Position numbers and translations under genes: made by a program. Under the pieces are notes generated by a model. It did not search any database, was not told where the DNA came from, and was given only the letters and a program-made list of their open reading frames with translations. This document shows positions 41,111 through 50,072 of a stretch of DNA of 64,000 nucleotides, in pieces. The DNA comes from Chersky-840 sp035532735 (GTDB lineage Bacteria > Actinomycetota > Acidimicrobiia > Acidimicrobiales > UBA8190): the NCBI GenBank assembly GCA_035532735.1, contig DATKQM010000050.1, forward strand, positions 1 through 64,000, read 5' to 3'. Numbering within the stretch: the first letter of the stretch is position 1; each line of letters starts with the position of its first letter.

Positions 41111-42532
41111 TCACAAGGGTGCTCCCGGGGCCACCAGGGGCCAGGGCCTCTCTCGTTCGGCGATGAGGGCCAGATCGAGGAGGAGTTCCTCCTCGTAATG
41201 TCGGCCGATGACCTGCATTCCCACCGGTAGGTCCTGGAACGTGCCCACCGGAATCGATACGGCGGGGTTCCCCGAGAAGTTCGCCGGGAAGGTGAGATTG
41301 CCCTGGTTAGCACCGACCCGCATGATGTCGCCGAATTGCTCCATGAGGTCGACGTCGCCGACCTTGGTGGGCATGGGCCCTTCGGCCCCGAAGGCGACAT
41401 CGGGGTTGGTCGAGCAGAAGATGAAGTCGACCTGGTCGAGGATGTTTGCCATCACCTCGTGGGCGCCCACACGGAACCGCTCGGCCGTGGCCGCCATGGT
41501 CAGGTCATAGGTGTGCCGGGCGATATTGAGGCCCAGCATGATCTCCGGGGTGAGGTCGGGCTCACAGTTCGGGTATTTGTCTCCGAGGTCGGCGGCCAGT
41601 GTCACGAGGTTGGACATCGCCCATTCGAACAGCGCAGGTGGAAAGTTGACCGCCACGTCGACGCGTGCCAGTCCGGCGTCGGCGATGAGCGACTCGGCAC
41701 CGGCCATCACAAGGGCGCTCACTTCGGGATGCACCACTGCCACACCGAGATCGACAGCGATCACGGCCCGCTTGCCGCGCAGCTCCTGGCGGTGGCCCCC
41801 GAGCCCGGCCTCCCACCCCACGACGCGGGGAAGGCTATGGGTGTCATGGGGGTCATATCCGTTGCACACGTCGTACCAGCGCGCCGTATCGCGCACCGAC
41901 CTGGTGATGCACCCGACAGTGACGGTGTGGGGGATCTGGTGGACGAACGGCCCCTTCGGGATCCGCCCATAGTTCGACTTCAGTCCAAACATGCCCGTAA
42001 AGGAGGCCGGGATCCGAATGGACCCGCCGCCGTCCCCACCCGATGCGATGGGGAGGAGACCGCCCGCCACCGCGGCGGCGGTTCCCCCCGACGACCCACC
42101 TGGGGTCCGCTCGAGATTCCAGGGGTTGCGTGTCGCGCCGTGTAGCCGCGTCGACGTGACGTTGATGCCGCCGAATTCGCTGGCGGTGGTTTGCGCGGCC
42201 AGGACCGCGCCCGCCTCCCGGAGTCGGTGTACCTGGGTGGAGGTGTAGGTCGCCACCCGATCGGCGTACACGAGCGACGCCTCGGTGAGGGGCCAACCCT
42301 CGACCGACTCGAGTTCTTTGATGCCGACGGGAACCCCCCCGAAGGGAAGCGTCAGATCGGCGCGCTGCGCGGCATGCCGTGCCGCGTCGGAATCGACGTG
42401 ACTGCACGCGTTGAGCGACGAGCCCTCGATGGCGGTGAGCGACAGCTCCAGGGCCTCTGGCGGGGTGATCTCGCCCTTGCGGTAGGCGTCGACGAGCGAG
42501 CACGCGTCCCCGGTCCAGGCTTGGTCGGTCAT
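41111..42532 (-). CDS. Amidase signature-family hydrolase
   Basis: The 473-residue protein has the Ser-cisSer-Lys triad: GVPVGIKELESVEGWP (Lys), RTPGGSSGGTAAAVAGG (cis-Ser) and GGDGGGSIRIPASFTGM (nucleophile Ser). It resembles GatA but lacks gatB/gatC neighbours and has a divergent N-terminus, so an amide- or nylon-oligomer-type hydrolase is likelier than the tRNA amidotransferase subunit. Substrate unknown. Separated from the lipase gene by 69 bp on the same strand. Confidence 0.88.
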   Translation of the reverse strand: MTDQAWTGDACSLVDAYRKGEITPPEALELSLTAIEGSSLNACSHVDSDAARHAAQRADLTLPFGGVPVGIKELESVEGWPLTEASLVYADRVATYTSTQVHRLREAGAVLAAQTTASEFGGINVTSTRLHGATRNPWNLERTPGGSSGGTAAAVAGGLLPIASGGDGGGSIRIPASFTGMFGLKSNYGRIPKGPFVHQIPHTVTVGCITRSVRDTARWYDVCNGYDPHDTHSLPRVVGWEAGLGGHRQELRGKRAVIAVDLGVAVVHPEVSALVMAGAESLIADAGLARVDVAVNFPPALFEWAMSNLVTLAADLGDKYPNCEPDLTPEIMLGLNIARHTYDLTMAATAERFRVGAHEVMANILDQVDFIFCSTNPDVAFGAEGPMPTKVGDVDLMEQFGDIMRVGANQGNLTFPANFSGNPAVSIPVGTFQDLPVGMQVIGRHYEEELLLDLALIAERERPWPLVAPGAPL

Positions 42533-42676
42533 AGATGGAGGCTAGTCCCGGGGGCCGGAACGACGACCTCGAGACGGAGCAGCCACCGACGCCGACCTGG
42601 GCGTGGTGGAGCAGGCCCGCCCGGTCCCACACCGGGCCGGCGGGGGGTGTCGGCTTTGCGCTTGTAAGGTTCGATC

Positions 42677-43396
42677 GTGCTTCCCGGCTTCTATGACGTG
42701 ATCCACCGCCGGCGCGATGTCAGAGCCGAGTTCAGCGGGGAGCCGGTTGACGAGGAAGTCCTCGTCCGGGTCCTCGACGCCGCTCACAGTGCACCGAGCG
42801 TGGGTCTGTCACAGCCCTGGGACTTCATCTTGGTCTCAGACGAATCGGTGCGCCGGGCCTTTTGGAGTCACGTCCAGGAGGAGCGCCGCGAATTCGCCGC
42901 CTCACTGGAGGGAGAACGCGCCGAGCGCTTCGCCGGAATCAAGATCGACGGCATTCTCGAGGCCAGCCTGTCGGTGGTGGTCACCTACGACCCCGCCCGC
43001 GGAGCGCCCGGTGTGCTCGGGCGCCATGCCATCGCGGATGCAGGTCTCTACTCGGTGTGCCTCGCTATCGAGAACATGTGGTTGGCCTGCACGGCTGAAG
43101 GCTGGGGGATGGGCTGGGTTTCGTTCTACCGTGAGTCGTTCCTTCGCGGGCTGCTCGGTATCCCTGACCCGATCCGCCCGGTGGCGTGGCTATGCGTCGG
43201 ACCGGTAGGCACGCTGCAGGAGACGCCGGACCTCGAGCGAGCCGGTTGGCGAACCCGTCTTCCCCTCGAGGCCTCGCTGCACCTCGATCACTGGGATCGT
43301 CGTGACCCCGAGGTGATCGCCACCGCGGCGGGTAGCCGGGCCGTGACTCAAGCGGTGGTCACCGGTGCCCCTGCATCTGAAAGGACCGATCGATGA
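42677..43396 (+). CDS. bluB: 5,6-dimethylbenzimidazole synthase (BluB-like)
   Basis: The 239-residue nitroreductase-fold protein begins FYDVIHRRRDVRAEFSGEPV. It has LDAAHSAPSVGLSQPWDFILV and GRHAIADAGLYSVCLAIENMWLACTAEGWGMGWVSFY, typical of BluB, which cannibalises FMNH2 with oxygen to make the lower ligand of vitamin B12. No other cobalamin genes lie nearby. GTG start at 42677. Its stop overlaps the next gene by 4 nt. Confidence 0.85.
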   Translation: MLPGFYDVIHRRRDVRAEFSGEPVDEEVLVRVLDAAHSAPSVGLSQPWDFILVSDESVRRAFWSHVQEERREFAASLEGERAERFAGIKIDGILEASLSVVVTYDPARGAPGVLGRHAIADAGLYSVCLAIENMWLACTAEGWGMGWVSFYRESFLRGLLGIPDPIRPVAWLCVGPVGTLQETPDLERAGWRTRLPLEASLHLDHWDRRDPEVIATAAGSRAVTQAVVTGAPASERTDR

Positions 43397-44334
43397 GCGA
43401 TTCCGACGCCGGTTCGGGCACCCCGACAGCCGGCACCCCGACAGCCGGCACCCCGGCTTCGGCGACACCGGCTCCCGGCACGCCGTCCCCCAAGCGAGCC
43501 GCAGGGCGAGCCACCACGCCCCGAGTGCCGACCGCCGCACCAGCTCCGGTCGCGACGGCACCTGCCGAGCCCGGCCACACCCCGAAGGCACCGTTCACCC
43601 TGGCCATCGACATCGGTGGCACGGGGCTCAAGGCATCGGTGCTCGACGCCACCGGCGCCATGGTGGCCGACCGGGTGGCGGTGAAGACAACCTATCCCTG
43701 CCCCCCGTCGAAGATGGTCGACGACCTCGCTGCTCTGGTGGCACCACTCCCACCGGCCGATCGGGTGTCGGCCGGGTTCCCCGGGATGGTTCGCAACGGG
43801 ATCGTGCTCTCGGCACCGCACTTCGTGACTGAGCACGGCCCGGGTACCACCATCAACGCCAAGCTCGTCAAGGAGTGGGCCGCGTTCGATCTTGCTGGTG
43901 CCCTCGCGAAGCGACTGGGCAAGCCCACCCGGGTGGCCAACGATGCCGATATCCAAGGAGCGGCGGTGGTCGTGGGGAAAGGGCTCGAGCTCGTCATCAC
44001 ACTCGGCACCGGGGTGGGGACGGCGTTTTTCTATGACGGTCGACTCCTGCCTCACCTGGAGTTCGCGCACCATCCTTTCTTGAAAGGCGACAGCTACAAC
44101 GAGCAGCTCGGTGACGCCGCTCGTAAGGACGTCGGCACTCAGCGGTGGAACAAGCGGGTGCGCAAAGCGGTGGCGACCATGCGGGCGCTCTCGTTCTTCG
44201 ACCACTGCTATATCGGGGGCGGGAACGCCAAGAAGATCCACGGCGGCCTCGGCGCCGATGTCTCGATGGTCGACAACACCGCTGGCATCCTGGGAGGGAT
44301 CAGGCTGTGGGACGAGTCACACATCGGCGTGTAG
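43393..44334 (+). CDS. ROK-family sugar kinase, possible polyphosphate glucokinase
   Basis: The 313-residue protein has a ~65-residue low-complexity lead of GTPTA and Ala/Pro units. The kinase follows: LAIDIGGTGLKASVLDATG (phosphate loop), VSAGFPGMVRNG, RVANDADIQGAA with the catalytic Asp, and ITLGTGVGTAFFYDG. The zinc-binding Cys cluster of ROK repressors is missing. This compact ROK form, with DIGGTGxK and no HTH, is shared with PpgK, which uses polyphosphate to make glucose 6-phosphate; the donor is inference. Overlaps bluB. Confidence 0.75.
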   Translation: MSDSDAGSGTPTAGTPTAGTPASATPAPGTPSPKRAAGRATTPRVPTAAPAPVATAPAEPGHTPKAPFTLAIDIGGTGLKASVLDATGAMVADRVAVKTTYPCPPSKMVDDLAALVAPLPPADRVSAGFPGMVRNGIVLSAPHFVTEHGPGTTINAKLVKEWAAFDLAGALAKRLGKPTRVANDADIQGAAVVVGKGLELVITLGTGVGTAFFYDGRLLPHLEFAHHPFLKGDSYNEQLGDAARKDVGTQRWNKRVRKAVATMRALSFFDHCYIGGGNAKKIHGGLGADVSMVDNTAGILGGIRLWDESHIGV

Positions 44335-44383
44335 CACGCCCAGCGTTTTGGTCGGCGATGCCCGACGACGGAGGAGGCGCGCT

Positions 44384-44695
44384 GTGACCGAGATGCCGGG
44401 CCCGGTGTCCGAGCACGGAGAGATGGACCACGTCCTTCGCCGCCGGAGGCGGCGGGCCATCCGGGGCCTGCTGATCTTGGCCCTGATCGTCCTGGTGTTC
44501 GCCTTCGTCATCCAGAATTCGCAGCTCGTCACCGTGCATTTCTGGTTCTTCACCCACAAAGCCCGTCTGATCTGGGTCGTGCTCAGTTGCTTGGTGGGCG
44601 GCATCGTGTTCGGCTACATCTTGGGCGTGCCCGAGCGCAGGAAGATGCGGCGGCGCCGCAAGGCCGAGAAGGCGGTGCGGCGAGAGGCCCGGTAG
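44384..44695 (+). CDS. LapA-domain small membrane protein
   Basis: The 103-residue protein has two membrane helices (about 29-46 and 62-82) joined by FVIQNSQLVTVHFWFF, the LapA (DUF1049) signature, and a strongly basic C-terminal tail (ERRKMRRRRKAEKAVRR). The family is widespread; in proteobacteria it assists LPS assembly, in actinobacteria its role is unknown. GTG at 44384 follows GGAGGCGCGCT. Lies between the ROK kinase and a quinone reductase. Confidence 0.82.
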   Translation: MTEMPGPVSEHGEMDHVLRRRRRRAIRGLLILALIVLVFAFVIQNSQLVTVHFWFFTHKARLIWVVLSCLVGGIVFGYILGVPERRKMRRRRKAEKAVRREAR

Positions 44696-44733
44696 TCGAG
44701 AAGGTCGAACCCCGCTTGGTAGGTTGCGGCCCC

Positions 44734-45681
44734 ATGCGGGCCGTGACCATCGTCGACGGAGACCTCCGGTTCCTGGAGCATCCCGACCCCGTGCCCGGCG
44801 ACACGGAACTGGTCGTGGCCGTCCACGCCGCGGGCGTCAACAACGCGGACCTCATGCAGCGCCTGGGGTTCTATCCGGCGCCTCCGGGATCACCGCCGGA
44901 CATCCCCGGCATGGAGCTCGCCGGCGAGGTCGTCGCCACGGGTCGACGGACGACTCGTTTCTCGATCGGCGATCGCGTCATGGCCGTGGTGGGTGGAGGT
45001 GCGCAGGCTGAGCTCGCCGTCGTTGACGAACGCGCTGCCATGGCGGTGCCGACGCATCTGAGCTGGCCGGAGGCCGGCGGATTTCCCGAGGCGTTCTCCA
45101 CCGCTTACGACGCGCTCTTCACTCAGTGCGGCCTATCGATCGGCGAGCGGGTGCTCGTCACCGGCGCCGCGGGCGGGGTCGGGAACGCGGGGGTACAATT
45201 GGCGGCCGCGACAGGCGCACGATGCGTTGCTTCGGTCCGTCACGCCCAGCTCCGTGACTCGGTGGCCACCCTCGGGGCTGTTGCCGTCGACCCCGACCAG
45301 GCGTTCGGGCTCGGGCCCTTCGACGTGGTCCTCGAACTCATCGGGGCCGCGAGCATCCCGGGAGTGCTCGGAGCCATGGCCGTCACCGGCCGCATCGCGG
45401 TCATCGGTGTCGGCGGGGGGTCACGAGCCGAGATCGACTTGCTCACCGTTATGCAGCGCCGGCTTCGCATCAGTGGATCGACGCTGCGAGCTAGGACGCC
45501 GGTCGACAAGGCCTTCGTGGCGGGCGCCGTGGAACGCCACGTCGTGCCGCTTCTCGAAGCACGGCGGGTGCGCGTGCTGCTGGAAGCGACCTTCCCCATG
45601 GACCAGGCCGGCGAAGCGTACGAGCGCTTCGCTCAGGGCGGGAAGCTGGGCAAGATCGTTCTTGTGCCGCCTCGGCCGTAA
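44734..45681 (+). CDS. MDR-superfamily NADPH:quinone reductase
   Basis: The 315-residue protein has the zinc-less quinone-oxidoreductase pattern: VVAVHAAGVNNADLMQRLGFY, IPGMELAGEVVATG, GDRVMAV, VLVTGAAGGVGNAGVQLAAA for NADPH, and a late AYERFAQGGKLGKIVLVP. It should reduce quinones or enones with one NADPH. ATG at 44734 begins the conserved N-terminal strand. Runs convergent to the enoyl-CoA hydratase gene. Confidence 0.88.
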   Translation: MRAVTIVDGDLRFLEHPDPVPGDTELVVAVHAAGVNNADLMQRLGFYPAPPGSPPDIPGMELAGEVVATGRRTTRFSIGDRVMAVVGGGAQAELAVVDERAAMAVPTHLSWPEAGGFPEAFSTAYDALFTQCGLSIGERVLVTGAAGGVGNAGVQLAAATGARCVASVRHAQLRDSVATLGAVAVDPDQAFGLGPFDVVLELIGAASIPGVLGAMAVTGRIAVIGVGGGSRAEIDLLTVMQRRLRISGSTLRARTPVDKAFVAGAVERHVVPLLEARRVRVLLEATFPMDQAGEAYERFAQGGKLGKIVLVPPRP

Positions 45682-45723
45682 TTCGACGCCATCGCTGGCA
45701 CGTCACACGCCGGGGCCGGCGTC

Positions 45724-46545
45724 TCAGACCTGGGAGCGACCCCGGTCGACCACGCCGCGTCGTCGTCGCTCGATCTCGTCAGGGTCGACGCCGCCGCGTT
45801 GGAACTTCGCCGCGGAGCGGGCTTCGACGTCCCAAGCCTCTCCGCCGGGCACCCGACTCGCTTGTTCATAGGTGCCGAGGATGGCTCGCACGGCGCGTTG
45901 GTCGCTCGTCACGATGTCGGCGGCCAGGCGTCGCGCCGTGGGAAGGAGCTCTTCATGAGCCACCACGTGGTTGACGAGGCCCCATTCGAGCGCGGTCGAG
46001 GCGCTGATGAAATTCCCGGTGGCACTCATCTCCCGGGCGCGCCGCATCCCCACCGCCTGGGGAAGCAGGACGGTCAGTCCCCACAGGGGGTGGACACCCA
46101 CCCGGGCGTGGGTGTCGGCGAAACGCGCCCGCTCCGACGCGACGAGGAAGTCACACTGCAGCGCCAGCTCGAGGCCACCTGTCACGGTCGCGCCGTTGAC
46201 GGCCCCGATGATCGGCTTCGACGTGGGAAGCGTCGACCCCCGGCCACGACGTGAGGGAGCGCCGGCCCGATCACCTTGGTTGTCTTCGCGCTCACCGCCG
46301 TCGCCAGGAGCTCGCTTGAGAGGGCCGCCGTCACGGCCGAGCTCTTTGAGATCGAGCCCCGCACAGAAGGCAGGATCGGCCCCGGTGAGGATGAGCACGT
46401 CGACGTCGTCGCGTCCGTCGGCTTCTGCCACTCGCTCCGACAGCACGCGGATGAGGTCGGTCGACAAGGCATTGCGGGCGCCGGGCCGGTTGAGCGTGAC
46501 CGTGGCCACGCGGTCGACGACTTCGAGAAGGGCGACGTCGGGCAC
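45724..46545 (-). CDS. Enoyl-CoA hydratase/isomerase-family protein
   Basis: The 273-residue crotonase-fold protein has VATVTLNRPGARNALSTDL, the oxyanion-hole segments ADPAFCAGLDLKELG and PIIGAVNGATVTGGLELALQCD, and ATGNFISASTALEWGLVNHVV. Between the two oxyanion segments is a charged ~28-residue insertion (KRAPGDGGEREDNQGDRAG) not usual in the family. Start uncertain: GTG at 46545 is used; frames reach further upstream without conserved sequence. Downstream of and probably co-transcribed with the thiolase (62-bp gap), suggesting acyl-CoA beta-oxidation. Confidence 0.83.
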   Translation of the reverse strand: MPDVALLEVVDRVATVTLNRPGARNALSTDLIRVLSERVAEADGRDDVDVLILTGADPAFCAGLDLKELGRDGGPLKRAPGDGGEREDNQGDRAGAPSRRGRGSTLPTSKPIIGAVNGATVTGGLELALQCDFLVASERARFADTHARVGVHPLWGLTVLLPQAVGMRRAREMSATGNFISASTALEWGLVNHVVAHEELLPTARRLAADIVTSDQRAVRAILGTYEQASRVPGGEAWDVEARSAAKFQRGGVDPDEIERRRRGVVDRGRSQV

Positions 46546-46607
46546 AGAATCGGTGACGGGCCGAGGTGGAGTGGCTTGGTGAGGTGGGGTCGGTGGAGTC
46601 GGGTCGG

Positions 46608-47810
46608 TTAGGTGGTGACGATGACGCTCGACCCGTGACCGAAGAGCCCTTGGTTGGCGGTCACGCCGACCCGGGCCCCCTCGACCTGGCGACCGGTGGC
46701 CTGACCCCGCAGTTGCCACACGAGCTCGCACACCTGGGCGATGGCTTGTGCGGGGATCGCTTCGCCGAAGCTCGACAGGCCACCACTGGGGTTCACCGGG
46801 ATCCGACCACCCAGGGCGGTGTCACCATCGCGGAGCAGGCGTTCGGCTTCACCTTCTTTGCACAGCCCCACGTCTTCGTACCAGTCGAGCTCCAGGGCTG
46901 TCGACAGGTCGTAGACCTCGGCCACGTCAATGTCCTCGGGGCCGATACCCGCCTCCTCGTAGGCGGCGAAGGCGATGGAACGGCGAAAGGCGGGACCGTC
47001 GAAGGCACCCACCGCGACGGCGGAGTCGGTGGCGAAGTTGGGCATCTCGATGACGGTTTGGGGGAAGCGGGGGGTGACGGTCGACACGGCGGGGATCGAC
47101 ACCGGTGTGGTCCCGGCACCGTGGCGACGGGCGAAGTCCATGCTCGACAGGACGAGGGCGGCGCCCCCGTCGGAGGTGGCGCAGATCTCCATCAGGCGCA
47201 GGGGGTCGGCCACCATCGGCGACGCCAACACCTCGTCGACGGTCACCTCCTTCTGGTACCGGGCGTTGGGGTTGGCCGCCCCGGCCCGAGCGTTCTTCAC
47301 CTTCACCGCCGCGAAGTCGTTCTCGGTGGCGCCGAAGAGCTCCATACGCCGACGCGCGTAGAGCGCGAAGTAAGTGGGATTGGTGGCACCGAGGAGATGG
47401 AAGCGCAGCCAGTCGGGGTCGTCACGCCGTTCGCCGCCGACGGGAGCGAAGAACCCCTTGGGTGTGGTGTCCGCTCCGACGACGAGGGCCACGTCGCACA
47501 GGCCGGCCAGGATCTGGGCCCGGGCCGCCGCGATGGCAGTGGCTCCCGACGCGCAGGCCGCATAGGCGCTCGACACGCGCGCTCCGGACCACCCCAGGGC
47601 CTGGGCGAAGGTGGCTCCCGAGATGAAGCCGGGGTAGCCGTTGCGAATGGTGTCGGCCCCGGAGACGAATTGGATGTCTGTCCACGACACCCCGGCGTCG
47701 TCAAGAGCGTGGCGCGCCGCGGCGAGGCCGTACTCGACGAAGTTCCTTCCCCATTTTCCCCAGGGATGCATGCCCACCCCGAGGACGGCAACACTGCGGT
47801 CGTCAGGCAC
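46608..47810 (-). CDS. Lipid-transfer-protein-type thiolase
   Basis: The 400-residue thiolase-fold protein has AVLGVGMHPWGKWGRNFVEY, SSAYAACASGATAIAAARAQI with the nucleophile-position Cys, EICATSDGGAALVLSS, DVAEVYDLSTALELDWYEDVG, VNPSGGLSSFGEAIPAQA and ANQGLFGHGSS. This is the SCP-x/Ltp subgroup that pairs with DUF35 proteins. Members perform thiolytic or retro-aldol cleavage of CoA-linked side chains, including sterol side chains (Ltp2). Its start overlaps the DUF35 partner stop, matching that pairing. Confidence 0.88.
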   Translation of the reverse strand: MPDDRSVAVLGVGMHPWGKWGRNFVEYGLAAARHALDDAGVSWTDIQFVSGADTIRNGYPGFISGATFAQALGWSGARVSSAYAACASGATAIAAARAQILAGLCDVALVVGADTTPKGFFAPVGGERRDDPDWLRFHLLGATNPTYFALYARRRMELFGATENDFAAVKVKNARAGAANPNARYQKEVTVDEVLASPMVADPLRLMEICATSDGGAALVLSSMDFARRHGAGTTPVSIPAVSTVTPRFPQTVIEMPNFATDSAVAVGAFDGPAFRRSIAFAAYEEAGIGPEDIDVAEVYDLSTALELDWYEDVGLCKEGEAERLLRDGDTALGGRIPVNPSGGLSSFGEAIPAQAIAQVCELVWQLRGQATGRQVEGARVGVTANQGLFGHGSSVIVTT

Positions 47811-48264
47811 CCGAGCCCCCCGATCCGGCCGTCACCGGCCGCCATTTCCATACCAGGTATTCGTTGTCGTCGTCCTCGTAGAGCACGTCCACGACGAGCT
47901 CGACTTCTGTGCCCACGGTGAGGTCGTCGACGGTGATCTCCCGAACGACCTGGCCCATCACCACCATCTTCTCCTCGACGAGCTCCACCGCCGCGATGCA
48001 GAAGGGTACATACGGGTCTGCCGCCACATACGGTGCCGGGGGGGTGTAGCGGGCGTCGGTATAGGACCACACCCTGCCCCTTCGACTCAGTGCCACCTCG
48101 TCGAACTCTGTGCCGTCGCACCGGGGATTACGGCAAAAGAAGGTCTCCCGTGGAAAGGCGTAGGTGCCACACGTCCGGCATCGGCTCCCGAGCAGCGCCG
48201 GGCCTTCTCCGTCGGTGGTGAACCATCCCTCCACGGCGGGGACGCGGGTCTTGGTGGGGGCCAT
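47803..48264 (-). CDS. DUF35 zinc-ribbon/OB-fold partner of the thiolase
   Basis: The 153-residue protein has a rubredoxin-like zinc ribbon CRTCGTYAFPRETFFCRNPRC (two CxxC-type pairs, the second CRNPRC). The OB fold follows, RGRVWSYTDARYTPPAPY and VGTEVELVVDVLYEDDDNEYLV. DUF35 proteins form the CoA-binding partner of Ltp-type aldolases/thiolases and of MaoC-like hydratases. The 8-nt overlap with the thiolase supports an obligate complex. A 125-bp divergent gap faces phzF. Confidence 0.88.
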   Translation of the reverse strand: MAPTKTRVPAVEGWFTTDGEGPALLGSRCRTCGTYAFPRETFFCRNPRCDGTEFDEVALSRRGRVWSYTDARYTPPAPYVAADPYVPFCIAAVELVEEKMVVMGQVVREITVDDLTVGTEVELVVDVLYEDDDNEYLVWKWRPVTAGSGGSGA

Positions 48265-48389
48265 CGACGCAGTCTAACGCTCCGTCAGATCTGGTCCCGG
48301 GGCCACCGTCACGGCCTGTCCGGGCGACGCCGTAAATTTGCTCGTTCCGCACGCGCATTACCCAGACGCGCAGGAGATTGTGACCCACC

Positions 48390-49169
48390 ATGGACCTCAC
48401 CGTCGTCGATTCGTTCACCGACCGTCCCTTCGCCGGCAACCCCGCCGCTATCGCCGTGGTGGAGGCCTTTCCCGACGAGGGCCGGATGCAGGCCATCGCA
48501 CGGGAGATGCACCTGTCGGAGACGGCCTTCGTGGTGGCGCGCCCCGACGGTTCTCACGATCTGCGGTGGTTCACGCCCACGGTCGAGGTGGAGCTGTGTG
48601 GACATGCCACCCTCGCCGCTGCGCACGTGCTCGGCGGGGCCGCGACGTTCCAGACCCGCAGCGGTGTTTTGGTGTGCAGTCTCGGCGGTGACGGCTGGAT
48701 CGAGATGGACTTCCCCGCCGATCCGCCCACCGCGGCGCCTACACCGCCGGGGTTGCACGTTGGATTGGGCCTCGCCGACGCGTCGTCGGTGCGCGCCTAC
48801 ACCCGGACCCGCACCGATCTTCTCATCGAGCTGGGCTGCGCCGACGCGGTCCGGGCCCTGGACCCGGACCAAGGAGCGCTGGCCGCACTCGGTTCGCACT
48901 GCGTGATTGTCACTGCGGCGGGCGACCGTCCGGGGATCGACTGCGTCAGTCGGGTTTTCGGGCCCAACGCCGGCATCCCCGAGGATCCCGTCACCGGGTC
49001 CGCCCACTGCGGGTTGGCGGCGTACTGGGCAGAGCGCTTCGGGCGCGACCGATTGGTGGGGGAGCAGGCCTCGGCGCGCGGTGGCGTGGTGCGGATGACC
49101 CGCCAGGGGGACCGGGTCGTGCTCGGCGGTCAAGCGGTCACGGTCTCGAAGGTTCGACTCGTCGTCTGA
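48390..49169 (+). CDS. PhzF-family isomerase/epimerase-like protein
   Basis: The 259-residue protein has the diaminopimelate-epimerase fold: VVDSFTDRPFAGNPAAIAVVE, LSETAFVV with the catalytic Glu, FTPTVEVELCGHATLAAAHVL, and DPVTGSAHCGLAAYW. Members isomerise small metabolites; PhzF itself acts in phenazine synthesis but no phenazine genes are here, so the substrate is unknown. Single gene, convergent with the SDR. Confidence 0.88.
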   Translation: MDLTVVDSFTDRPFAGNPAAIAVVEAFPDEGRMQAIAREMHLSETAFVVARPDGSHDLRWFTPTVEVELCGHATLAAAHVLGGAATFQTRSGVLVCSLGGDGWIEMDFPADPPTAAPTPPGLHVGLGLADASSVRAYTRTRTDLLIELGCADAVRALDPDQGALAALGSHCVIVTAAGDRPGIDCVSRVFGPNAGIPEDPVTGSAHCGLAAYWAERFGRDRLVGEQASARGGVVRMTRQGDRVVLGGQAVTVSKVRLVV

Positions 49170-49202
49170 AGCTCCGACGCTCCGAGTCTGACGGTCGGGC
49201 AC

Positions 49203-49982
49203 TCAGCCCGTCGCCTTGCGTACTCCCTTGCGATAGGCGCTGGGGAACAGGGCCCGGCCGATCGGCGCCAGTTTGGCGATGGGGGCGGCGTCGATGTCCA
49301 CCTTGGCCCCACCCATGCGAGCCAGGACCAACTGTGACACCTGCTCCTCGGTGCGCCTCACCATCTTCGGAGGCATCGGCATGCCGGCGTCGAGGGCTTC
49401 CGTGCCCATGGCGGTGGCGACCCATCCGGGGTACAGGACATGCAGATGCACGCCGCCACCCTCGGTGTCGAACGACAGGCTCTCGGTGAACGCACTCAAG
49501 GCCGCCTTGGACGCGCCGTAGGCGGCCTCATGCGGGCCCGGGGCCCGGCCGCTGTCCGACGACACGTTGACGATCACGCCGTGATGACGCTCGAGCATGC
49601 CGGGCAACACGGCCAACGTGCCGGCCACGGTGGCGAAGTAGTTGGTCTCCATCACCATGCGGTAGACGCCGATCTCCGGAGGAACCTCTCCCCGAGGCGG
49701 CCCGACCCCGGCGTTGTTCACAAGGATGTCGATGCGATCATGCTCTTTGTGGATATCACCCAGGACGGCGGTGAACCGATCGGTGTCGCTCACGTCGCAG
49801 ACGACTGTGGACGAGCGTGCCGAGAGGCGACGGATCTCCTCGCCCAGACTTGCCAGCAGGTCCTGGCGACGCGCCAACCCCACCACCGTCGCACCCCGGG
49901 ATGCCAGGTCGAGCGCAAAACGGCGCCCGAGACCCGAGGACGCCCCGGTGACCACGGCCACTGCTCCTCGAACCTCGAACAT
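49203..49982 (-). CDS. Short-chain dehydrogenase/reductase
   Basis: The 259-residue classical SDR has VAVVTGASSGLGRRFALDLA, NNAGVGPP, VNVSSDSG, AYGASKAALSAF and LYPGWVATAMG. ARRQDLL after strand 2 suggests NADP(H). The C-terminal extension (KLAPIGRALFPSAYRKGVRK) is basic and hydrophobic, as in membrane-associated SDRs of lipid metabolism. ATG at 49982; a longer frame is antisense to the SCO6745-type gene. A 90-bp divergent gap follows. Confidence 0.87.
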   Translation of the reverse strand: MFEVRGAVAVVTGASSGLGRRFALDLASRGATVVGLARRQDLLASLGEEIRRLSARSSTVVCDVSDTDRFTAVLGDIHKEHDRIDILVNNAGVGPPRGEVPPEIGVYRMVMETNYFATVAGTLAVLPGMLERHHGVIVNVSSDSGRAPGPHEAAYGASKAALSAFTESLSFDTEGGGVHLHVLYPGWVATAMGTEALDAGMPMPPKMVRRTEEQVSQLVLARMGGAKVDIDAAPIAKLAPIGRALFPSAYRKGVRKATG

Positions 49983-50072
49983 GGCGTCCTCCTCTGGGCG
50001 GTTGTATGTGCGGTTGCGTGTGGGGCTCGTATGCGGGGGCGCACCGGGGCCCGGCAATGGCAACATTGCCCC

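Noticed and set aside
41111..42532. GatA subunit of the tRNA amidotransferase
   Set aside because: It has the amidase triad but no gatB or gatC neighbour and an atypical N-terminal region. Called a general amidase.
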